This document shows positions 1 through 5,112 of a stretch of DNA of 8,510 nucleotides, in pieces (position 1 is the stretch's first letter; every line of letters starts with the position of its first letter). A model generated the notes under the pieces. It saw only the letters and a program-made list of their open reading frames with translations, had not been told where the DNA came from and ran no database searches. The stretch comes from an uncultured Succinivibrio sp. (lineage in GTDB: Bacteria > Pseudomonadota > Gammaproteobacteria > Enterobacterales > Succinivibrionaceae): contig CAAECI010000103.1 of NCBI GenBank assembly GCA_900754255.1, positions 1 through 8,510 on the forward strand, in the 5' to 3' direction. The translations under genes and the position numbers were made by a program.

Positions 1-2
1 GC

Positions 3-79
3 GGAGCGGTAGTTCAGCTGGTTAGAATGCCTGCCTGTCACGCAGGAGGTCGCGGGTTCGATCCCCGTCCGTTCCGCCA
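3..79 (+). tRNA. tRNA-Asp (anticodon GUC)
   Basis: Complete cloverleaf with acceptor arm GGAGCGG / CCGTTCC, discriminator G and an encoded CCA at 77-79. The anticodon stem CCTGC/GCAGG encloses anticodon GTC at 37-39, and the T arm carries GGTTCGATCC. The sequence is almost the same as the E. coli tRNA-Asp that I recall. It is followed 41 bases later by tRNA-Thr on the same strand. Its promoter lies outside the window. Confidence 0.97.
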
Positions 80-88
80 ACTCTTCAA

Positions 89-116
89 AAGTGCAGCTAT
101 TAGGCTGCATTTTTTA
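89..116 (+). terminator. Hairpin with T run between the two tRNA genes
   Basis: TGCAGC (92-97) and GCTGCA (104-109) form a perfect 6-bp stem around a 6-base loop. A G-T pair and A-T pairs extend it outward, and a run of six T follows (110-115). This has the form of a rho-independent terminator. Because tRNA-Thr starts only a few bases later, it may instead partly terminate or mark a processing site in a common precursor. No clear promoter can fit between it and tRNA-Thr. Confidence 0.5.
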
Positions 117-120
117 TTGT

Positions 121-196
121 GCTGATATGGCTCAGTTGGTAGAGCGCACCCTTGGTAAGGGTGAGGTCCTGAGTTCGATTCTCAGTATCAGCACCA
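121..196 (+). tRNA. tRNA-Thr (anticodon GGU)
   Basis: Complete 76-base cloverleaf. The acceptor arm is GCTGATA / TATCAGC, with discriminator A and encoded CCA at 194-196. The anticodon GGT lies at 154-156, inside the stem ACCCT/AGGGT. The D arm (GCTCAGTTGGTAGAGC) and the T loop (GTTCGATTC) are standard. The last 14 bases recur downstream at 311-324. Confidence 0.97.
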
Positions 197-232
197 GTAC
201 ATGATTTTATAGAGCCAAACTCTTGAAAAATC

Positions 233-299
233 ACCAAAATAGTTAAATTAATTTATCGTATTTTGACATTAATTTAACTATATTTGGTCAGCCTGACCA
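233..299. repeat. Long AT-rich inverted repeat plus a second small hairpin
   Basis: The left arm (233-252) and right arm (268-288) form a stem of about 20 bp. It contains an uninterrupted 14-bp part (ATAGTTAAATTAAT with ATTAATTTAACTAT) and one bulged base, closed by a 15-base loop. It runs directly into a second hairpin, TGGTCA (285-290) and TGACCA (294-299), with loop GCC. Neither is followed by a T run, so neither looks like a terminator. The whole structure sits between the tRNA-Thr 3' end and its copy. Confidence 0.75.
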
Positions 300-310
300 C
301 AATTAAATCC

Positions 311-324
311 CAGTATCAGCACCA
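311..324 (+). repeat. Direct copy of the tRNA-Thr 3' end
   Basis: CAGTATCAGCACCA repeats exactly the last 14 bases of tRNA-Thr (183-196), 128 bases downstream and in the same orientation. The base two before also matches, giving 15 of 16. There is no tRNA body upstream of this copy. It is therefore a tRNA 3' remnant, left by tandem duplication or by site-specific integration into tRNA-Thr. The base match is directly visible; the origin is inference. Confidence 0.85.
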
Positions 325-370
325 TCTCTAAAATAACTTATACTTATATCTAATAAAATCAAAGAAATAT

Positions 371-402
371 GATCATGTTATGTTTGACATAATGGTCTTT
401 TT
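371..402 (+). terminator. Rho-independent terminator after the tRNA genes
   Basis: GATCA (371-375) pairs with TGGTC (393-397, one G-T pair). After a two-base bulge, TTATGT (378-383) pairs with ACATAA (387-392) around the loop TTG. The stem is followed at once by five T (398-402). This is the best candidate for the 3' end of the tRNA transcript. Confidence 0.6.
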
Positions 403-409
403 GAGTCAT

Positions 410-438
410 CTAAGCCTTGCTTTCGGCTTAGGTTATTT
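410..438 (+). terminator. Second terminator-like hairpin
   Basis: CTAAGCC (410-416) and GGCTTAG (425-431) form a perfect 7-bp stem with loop TTGCTTTC, followed by the T-rich stretch GTTATTTT. On the plus strand it could back up the hairpin just before it. On the minus strand, where the gene ending at 483 points this way, no T run follows, so it would be weak for that gene. Confidence 0.4.
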
Positions 439-482
439 TCGCTATCAGCCTGTTTTTTCGCCCTTTTGATTTATCTATGACG

Positions 483-1331
483 TCACCTGAATCTCGCATT
501 TGCCGGCAGCTCATATTCGTAAATCTCGAAATTGTGTGATTTACCTGATCCATGATATTTACTAACAAGGTGTAATCCAAGGATCATGAATACGACCGTA
601 AGCGCAAGTATTATGAGGGAACAGTTATATTTTACTGACTGTATAAATTCCGATAGGAAGCATTTTTTAGGTTCTGCTGGCTTGGGTTTGGGACGTGAGG
701 CAAGGATCCTAACATCAAGCTCCTTCAAGGCCTCTGCAATTTTTTCTGGGCTGAGATCGTCCGGCGTTTCCTTAAAGTAATAGCAGTTTCTGCCTGTATG
801 ATCTTTTTTATAATCATAGTCAAGCCAAAGGTCTGCCAATTGAGCATTCGATGATTGAGGGTAATTCAGCTCATTAAAGACGGGATCCGAAGAGGGCAGA
901 AGATCGAAGCTGTCATCCTTTCTGTTATCAACCATGTCATCGTACAGAGGCGATCGGTATACTCTCAACCAGTATTGAACGAGGCCTTTTTTGTCCTCTG
1001 TTTTTTCTACGTAATAGTAGAAATATAGGCCTTCATAGTCGTCATAGAAGGTTATTCCGCGCAGTTTTTTAAAGTCTTTACAATTTCTTAGGATCTCGCA
1101 GTTGTTGAGATGTTTGAGTACGGGCGAGCAACTCGTGGCCCATTGTCGTTCTATGGCCTTAAGGTATTCAGGAATTTGCTCCGGAAAGGAGTTGAAACGT
1201 ATCTCAAGCCCCAGACTGTAGAGCTCCCATGATTTTCGGATCTTTTTTCTATGCTCATAAAACTCGTACGAAAATTCCATACTCTCAAATGATCCTGTAA
1301 AAAACTCGTATCTTTCAGCATAATATGGCAA
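483..1331 (-). CDS. Hypothetical protein with one C-terminal membrane segment
   Basis: I do not recognise this 282-residue protein. Residues 1-225 are soluble and rich in aromatic and charged residues, with conspicuous Tyr/Phe clusters around 95-107. A linker rich in Pro and Lys (212-223) follows. Residues about 238-257 (SLIILALTVVFMILGLHLVS) form one clear membrane helix, and about 25 residues follow it. There is no N-terminal signal peptide, so the large domain is probably cytoplasmic and anchored from its C-terminal end. The start shown is a TTG at 1331 without a good ribosome binding site. An in-frame ATG at 1280 (residue 18), preceded by GAGAG, is a real alternative. The gene is divergent from the exonuclease gene, sharing a gap of about 95 bases. 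It could be a lineage-specific orphan. Confidence 0.7.
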   Translation of the reverse strand: MPYYAERYEFFTGSFESMEFSYEFYEHRKKIRKSWELYSLGLEIRFNSFPEQIPEYLKAIERQWATSCSPVLKHLNNCEILRNCKDFKKLRGITFYDDYEGLYFYYYVEKTEDKKGLVQYWLRVYRSPLYDDMVDNRKDDSFDLLPSSDPVFNELNYPQSSNAQLADLWLDYDYKKDHTGRNCYYFKETPDDLSPEKIAEALKELDVRILASRPKPKPAEPKKCFLSEFIQSVKYNCSLIILALTVVFMILGLHLVSKYHGSGKSHNFEIYEYELPANARFR

Positions 1332-1426
1332 AGTTTCGTTTCAAATTGCTATGGCTGTCAAATATGTGCAAAGCCTTACTAAAATACATATTCGCACAAC
1401 TTAGCCTAAAGAATGGAGAGTAAAGA

Positions 1427-2236
1427 ATGGAATACAAGCTTGCCTCGTGGAATGTCAACGGGATCCGCGCCGCCTCAACAAAGGACGGATTCAAGGGCTG
1501 GTTTTCATCCGATCGCTTTGATATCTTCGGACTGCAGGAGACCAAGGCTGCCCCTGCGCAACTTGATGATTCCCTCATACACAAGGACGGATATGAATCT
1601 TTTTTTGCAACCTCTACGGTAAAAAAGGGATATTCGGGAACCGCAGTTTATACGAGAATTAAACCTTTAAACGTGGAAATAGAGCTCCCCGATCCGGCTT
1701 TTCAGGGCGAAGGGCGCATCGTACATTTGGAGTTTGAGCACTTTCATTTCTTCAACGGTTATTTTCCAAACGGCGGAGCTGAGATCCTGGACGAAAAGGG
1801 TAAACCCACCGGACAGTTTAAGCGCGTGCCCTATAAGATGGGGTTTTTCGATTCTTTTTTCAGATATGCCGAGGAGCTACGTAAAAATAAGCCCATAGTG
1901 GTATGCGGTGACTTTAACATCGCCCACAAGAGCATAGATTTGGCCCGTCCTGAGGCCAATGTCGGTAATACAGGTTTTTTACCTGAGGAAAGAGCCTTTT
2001 TGGATCGCTTTACCGATGCTGGCTATGTGGATACCTTCAGGTGCATAAATCCTGACCGTCGCGACTCCTACTCATGGTGGTCCTATCGTATGCAGGCCCG
2101 CGCCCGTAACATAGGGTGGAGGATCGATTACTTTTTTGTCTCGGATGAGCTTAAGGATAATATCAAGGATGCCTTTATTGAATCCGAGGTTACCGGATCG
2201 GATCACTGCCCTGTGGGACTGGTGCTTGACATTTAA
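1427..2236 (+). CDS. xthA: Exodeoxyribonuclease III / AP endonuclease
   Basis: A 269-residue member of the exonuclease-endonuclease-phosphatase fold. It cuts DNA 5' to abasic sites and removes 3' blocking groups in base excision repair, with a 3'-5' exonuclease activity on duplex DNA. All family motifs are visible: WNVNGIRA (8-15, N11), LQETK (36-40, metal ligand E38), the NGYFPNGG segment with catalytic Y112, GDFN (161-164, D162 and N164), WRIDYF (231-236, D234) and GSDHCP (257-262, the D259-H260 pair). The length equals that of E. coli XthA (268). The start at 1427 is set by GGAG at 1415-1418. An in-frame-looking ATG at 1413 belongs to another frame. It has its own gap on both sides and appears monocistronic. 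The choice between the names xthA and exoA is not certain. Confidence 0.96.
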   Translation: MEYKLASWNVNGIRAASTKDGFKGWFSSDRFDIFGLQETKAAPAQLDDSLIHKDGYESFFATSTVKKGYSGTAVYTRIKPLNVEIELPDPAFQGEGRIVHLEFEHFHFFNGYFPNGGAEILDEKGKPTGQFKRVPYKMGFFDSFFRYAEELRKNKPIVVCGDFNIAHKSIDLARPEANVGNTGFLPEERAFLDRFTDAGYVDTFRCINPDRRDSYSWWSYRMQARARNIGWRIDYFFVSDELKDNIKDAFIESEVTGSDHCPVGLVLDI

Positions 2237-2265
2237 CCGAAATTTTAGACATATGATCTGCCAAC

Positions 2266-2333
2266 CGGAGAGAGAAAAACTCGCTTTTTGCCGAAAATTC
2301 TCTCTTCGAGGCTCCAAAATGGATCCTTTTTGG
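2266..2333. other. Two hairpins downstream of the exonuclease gene
   Basis: The first stem joins 2266-2276 with 2298-2308. Its core AGAGAGAA / TTCTCTCT is perfect and is extended by G-T, G-C and C-G pairs, with a 21-base loop. The second joins CCAAAA (2314-2319) with TTTTGG (2328-2333) around an 8-base loop. Neither is followed by a T run. They may stabilise the 3' end of the exonuclease mRNA or be part of a weak terminator. The rest of 2237-2380 shows nothing I can name. Confidence 0.3.
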
Positions 2334-2380
2334 GTGAAAAAAACTGTTGTACATATAGAATGCATTTTACTTACGGCAAA

Positions 2381-2389
2381 TGTTATACT
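2381..2389 (+). promoter_or_regulatory. Extended -10 promoter for the aroG leader
   Basis: TATACT (2384-2389) matches the sigma-70 -10 box at 5 of 6 positions, and TG stands one base upstream (2381-2382), which makes an extended -10. The -35 region at 17-bp spacing (TGCATT) is poor, which is acceptable with an extended -10. Transcription would start near 2395-2397. I see no other convincing promoter between here and aroG. Confidence 0.5.
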
Positions 2390-2395
2390 GCAATA

Positions 2396-2529
2396 AGTCG
2401 TAACAAGACCGTAGCGAAAAACGCTACGAAATCCTGAGTAATCAAGGCTCGGGTATACATTAAGTAATGACGAACAACGACACTGCGGTGTCGCATGGCG
2501 AAGTGTCCTTCACGCCGGACACTTTTTTT
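2396..2529 (+). ncRNA. Structured leader RNA ending in a terminator (attenuated leader or small RNA)
   Basis: From the predicted start to the terminator the RNA can fold into four stems in a row. They are CGTAGCG/CGCTACG around AAAAA (2410-2428), CCTGAG/CTCGGG (2433-2453, one G-T), CGACAC/GTGTCG around TGCG (2478-2493), and the terminator stem (2502-2523). The 5' arms of stems 3 and 4 share GTGTC/GACAC words, so arm 2 of stem 3 could also pair with the 3' arm of the terminator. That would allow a switch. It matches no riboswitch class I can recall. It may be a leader whose read-through feeds aroG, or a free small RNA of about 130 bases. Confidence 0.4.
2501..2529 (+). terminator. Strong intrinsic terminator upstream of the aroG leader ORF
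   Basis: AGTGTCC (2502-2508) and GGACACT (2517-2523) form a perfect stem with an 8-base loop, followed by six T (2524-2529), one A and another T run. A2501 and T2524 can extend the stem. This is the strongest terminator in the window. Any aroG transcript started at the 2381 promoter must read through it, so it can act as an attenuator. Alternatively it ends a small RNA. Confidence 0.8.
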
Positions 2530-2550
2530 ATTTTTATTAAGGTGAAAATC

Positions 2551-2667
2551 GTGAATATTCAACGCAGGAATTTGCAAGAGAGGTTACAAAGATTCAACTC
2601 CGACGCGGCTTGTAATAAGAGCTGCTTTGCTTCCTATTATTATTGGCGATTTTACTTTAACTATTAA
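2551..2667 (+). CDS. Aromatic-rich leader peptide upstream of DAHP synthase
   Basis: A 38-codon ORF with a GTG start at 2551, preceded by AAGGTG (2539-2544) at normal spacing. It ends in TAA at 2665-2667, 16 bases before the aroG ATG. Its first 25 residues are hydrophilic and basic. The last ten are YYYWRFYFNY: five Tyr, two Phe and one Trp codon in ten positions, with another Phe four codons earlier than the run. Such clustering right before the first enzyme of aromatic synthesis is the mark of a regulatory leader peptide, as in pheL and trpL. E. coli DAHP synthase genes, as I recall, are controlled by TyrR or TrpR repressors and not by a leader peptide. The same frame is open back to an ATG at 2467, and an in-frame GTG at 2542 is also possible, so the start is uncertain. 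The stop and the aromatic run are not. Confidence 0.7.
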   Translation: MNIQRRNLQERLQRFNSDAACNKSCFASYYYWRFYFNY

Positions 2668-2672
2668 TTAAA

Positions 2673-2719
2673 AGGCGGTTTGTATGACCAAGAACAGATT
2701 AGAGATCCTGCCGCCGCCT
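2673..2719 (+). promoter_or_regulatory. aroG ribosome binding site with a possible masking sequence
   Basis: AGGCGG (2673-2678) lies 5 bases before the aroG ATG and is the ribosome binding site. CCGCCT (2714-2719), inside aroG codons 11-12, is its exact complement. Pairing would enclose the start codon in a 35-base loop and lower initiation. A local hairpin, CGCCT (2715-2719) with AGGCG (2724-2728), competes with it, and so could GGCG in the leader ORF at 2645-2648. The complementarity is visible; a regulatory use is inference. Confidence 0.35.
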
Positions 2720-3790
2720 AACGAGGCGTGCGAGGGGATCGTAGATACCAGGATAAGTGCTATGTATCAGGTCCTTCCTCCGGTAGCGGTAACTGAGAAA
2801 TACCCCTCTACCGATTTTACAGAACAGCTTGTGGATCAGACTCGTAAAGAGATCCACGATATTTTAAACGGACAGGATGATCGTTTGATCGTTATAACCG
2901 GTCCCTGCTCCATCCATGATCCGGCCGCAGCTATGGATTACGCTACCCGCTTGCTGGCATTGCGTCGCAAATTCGAGAAGAATTTGGTCGTGATCATGCG
3001 CGTTTATTTTGAAAAGCCCCGTACCACAGTTGGCTGGAAGGGACTTATCAATGATCCGGCTTTGGATGATTCTCACGATATCAATCGCGGTCTGCGTGTG
3101 GCACGTAAGCTTTTGCGTGATATCAACAGCATGGGGATGCCCGCTGCCACAGAATTTTTGGATCCAATTACCGTTCAGTACATCGACGACTTTATTTCCT
3201 GGGGCGCCATCGGTGCCCGCACCACCGAGTCACAGTTGCATCGTCAGTTGGCCTCGGGTCTCTCCTGCCCGGTGGGCTTTAAGAATGCAACCGACGGCAG
3301 CGTAAAGATTGCCGTCGATGCCTCCGTTGCTGCCGAGCATGAGCATACCTTCATGTCCGTAACAAAGATGGGACATGTAGCTATCGTCCATACCAAGGGC
3401 AACGAGGACTGCCATGTGATTTTAAGAGGCGGAGTTGAGCCTAATTACTCACACGAGGACGTTGATGCCGCCTGTGAGGTGCTTAAGAAGAACGGTCTTA
3501 AGGAAATGGTGATGATTGATGCCTCCCATTCCAACTCTCATAAGCAATTTAAGCGTCAGATTGAGGTTTCCAACGACGTTGCAGGGCAGATTGCCGTCGG
3601 CGACAAGCGTATTTTCGGCATAATGCTTGAAAGTAATATAGTCGAGGGTCGTCAGGATCTGTGCAGTGATCTTTCAAAGCTGGTGTACGGTCAGTCGGTA
3701 ACTGATGCGTGCATAAACTTTGAGGACACGGAAATGATATTGGAGCGTTTGAGCGAGGCTGTTGCAGAGCGTCGCAAGCGTAATGCCTGA
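2684..3790 (+). CDS. aroG: 3-deoxy-7-phosphoheptulonate (DAHP) synthase, AroG type
   Basis: A 368-residue class I DAHP synthase. It condenses phosphoenolpyruvate with erythrose 4-phosphate in the first step of the shikimate pathway to Phe, Tyr and Trp. Visible landmarks are GPCSIHD (73-79, metal ligand C75), MRVYFEKPRTTVGWKG (105-120), GARTTES (177-183), CPVGFKN.TDG (195-205), SH at 281-282 (H282), MLES (E316) and TDACI (D341). The ligand set C, H, E and D is therefore complete. Segments such as WGAIGARTTESQ, LASGLSCPVGFKN and the VTK.GH stretch are closer to E. coli AroG than to AroF or AroH. The feedback inhibitor cannot be told from this. The N-terminus is about 14 residues longer than in E. 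coli AroG. It follows a leader peptide by 16 bases and is likely under its control. Confidence 0.95.
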   Translation: MTKNRLEILPPPNEACEGIVDTRISAMYQVLPPVAVTEKYPSTDFTEQLVDQTRKEIHDILNGQDDRLIVITGPCSIHDPAAAMDYATRLLALRRKFEKNLVVIMRVYFEKPRTTVGWKGLINDPALDDSHDINRGLRVARKLLRDINSMGMPAATEFLDPITVQYIDDFISWGAIGARTTESQLHRQLASGLSCPVGFKNATDGSVKIAVDASVAAEHEHTFMSVTKMGHVAIVHTKGNEDCHVILRGGVEPNYSHEDVDAACEVLKKNGLKEMVMIDASHSNSHKQFKRQIEVSNDVAGQIAVGDKRIFGIMLESNIVEGRQDLCSDLSKLVYGQSVTDACINFEDTEMILERLSEAVAERRKRNA

Positions 3791-3796
3791 TCTCAT

Positions 3797-3824
3797 CGCC
3801 CGGCCTTGTGCCGGGCGTAATTTT
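3797..3824 (+). terminator. GC-rich terminator after aroG
   Basis: CGCCCGGC (3797-3804) and GCCGGGCG (3810-3817) form a perfect 8-bp stem with loop CTTGT, followed by TAATTTT. The stem is very stable but the T tract is short and interrupted. It begins 7 bases after the aroG stop and 51 bases before the serA start. It may stop most aroG transcripts or only reduce read-through into serA. Confidence 0.7.
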
Positions 3825-3867
3825 CGCAAATGAAACAGTTTAAAGAGCAGAATATTTAGAGGTACAC

Positions 3868-5103
3868 ATGCAACCTTCATTATCACTAGAAAAAAACAAG
3901 ATCAAGATCCTGCTACTGGAGGGGGTTGATCCCAGCGCCGTCGAGTCCCTGAAGCGTTCTGGCTATACAAATGTCATTTATGAAAAAAAGGCTTATGAGG
4001 GCGAAGAGCTCTTAAAGGCTATTGCTGATGTTCACTTTATCGGTATTCGTTCTCGCACTCAGCTTACCGCCGAGGTACTGTCCCATGCCAAGAAGCTCAT
4101 CGGGATCGGTTGCTTCTGCATAGGAACCAATCAGGTTGATTTGGAGGCTGCCGCTGCTTTGGGCATCCCCGTATTCAATGCCCCTTATTCGAATACCCGT
4201 TCCGTGGCGGAGCTCGTCACCGGCGAATATTTACAGCTTTTGCGTGATGTTCCGCATCGCAACGCTTTATTACACCGCGGCGGCTGGGATAAGACTGCAG
4301 GCGGAAATCACGAGGCCCGCGGTCGTACGCTGGGTATTGTGGGCTACGGTCATATCGGAACTCAAGTCGGCATCATTGCCGAGGCCTTGGGTCTTAAGGT
4401 TATTTACTTTGATATTGAGCGTAAGCTCAGCCTCGGTAATGCCGTGCAGGTCGATACCATAGACGAGCTCTTTGCTAATTCCGATATCGTTACCATGCAC
4501 GTTCCAGAGACTGCTCTTACTAAAAATATGATCAATGCCGAGGCCTTCTCCAAGATGAAGGACGGAGTACGCTTCATCAATGCCTCCCGCGGAAGCGTGG
4601 TAGATGTAGATGCCCTGTGTGCTGCATTACGTTCCGGAAAGGTGGCGGGCGCTGCTTGCGACGTATTCCCGCAGGAGCCTAAGGGCAAGGGGGATGAATT
4701 CGTCTCTCCTCTGCGTGAATTTGACAATGTGATTTTGACCCCGCATATCGGTGCCGGTACTGAGGAGGCTCAGCGCAATATCGGAACCGAGGTGGCGGAG
4801 AAGCTCGCTTTATATTCCGACAACGGCACTACGCTTACGGCCGTTAACTTCCCTGAGGTATCGTTGCCTGCCTTGCGTGAGGATGTGTCGCGTATTCTGC
4901 ACATTCACTCCAATGTACCCGGAGTAATGCGTGCCATCAACGACATCTATGCCAAGTTCTCCATAAACGTTGCCTCGCAGTATTTGGAGACCCTCCCGGA
5001 GATTGGTTATGTGGTGATGGATGTACACACCAAGGATCTGTCCGAGGTTATGCCTCTGCTTAAACAGATCCCGGGCACGGTAAAATGCCGCGTCCTGTAT
5101 TAA
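3868..5103 (+). CDS. serA: D-3-phosphoglycerate dehydrogenase
   Basis: A 411-residue enzyme of the E. coli type (410 residues). It oxidises 3-phosphoglycerate to 3-phosphohydroxypyruvate with NAD, the committed step of serine synthesis. The cofactor fold carries GYGHIG (159-164) and D182 for the ribose. R241, E270 and H293 correspond to the E. coli catalytic R240, E269 and H292. The segment GCFCIGTNQVDL (81-92) is diagnostic for this family. W140 matches the tryptophan known in E. coli SerA for cooperativity. A C-terminal ACT domain (about 340-411) keeps H347 and N349, the serine-binding positions, so feedback inhibition by serine is expected. AGAGG lies at the right distance before the ATG. 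The next gene follows by 9 bases and probably shares its mRNA. I see no strong separate promoter in the 77-base gap after aroG. Confidence 0.98.
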   Translation: MQPSLSLEKNKIKILLLEGVDPSAVESLKRSGYTNVIYEKKAYEGEELLKAIADVHFIGIRSRTQLTAEVLSHAKKLIGIGCFCIGTNQVDLEAAAALGIPVFNAPYSNTRSVAELVTGEYLQLLRDVPHRNALLHRGGWDKTAGGNHEARGRTLGIVGYGHIGTQVGIIAEALGLKVIYFDIERKLSLGNAVQVDTIDELFANSDIVTMHVPETALTKNMINAEAFSKMKDGVRFINASRGSVVDVDALCAALRSGKVAGAACDVFPQEPKGKGDEFVSPLREFDNVILTPHIGAGTEEAQRNIGTEVAEKLALYSDNGTTLTAVNFPEVSLPALREDVSRILHIHSNVPGVMRAINDIYAKFSINVASQYLETLPEIGYVVMDVHTKDLSEVMPLLKQIPGTVKCRVLY

Positions 5104-5112
5104 AATGCGGAC

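Noticed and set aside
586..780. A plus-strand ORF of 64 codons opposite the hypothetical membrane protein gene
   Set aside because: It is the antisense shadow of the longer minus-strand gene and has no ribosome binding site.
1332..1426. Divergent promoters between the hypothetical gene and the exonuclease gene (for example TAAAAT at 1380-1385)
   Set aside because: No -35 box at acceptable spacing on either strand; promoters must exist here but I cannot place them.
2467..2667. A 66-codon reading of the leader ORF from ATG 2467
   Set aside because: The ATG has no good ribosome binding site and the frame runs through the terminator hairpin and its T run; the GTG at 2551 has AAGGTG at proper spacing. 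Kept only as an alternative start.
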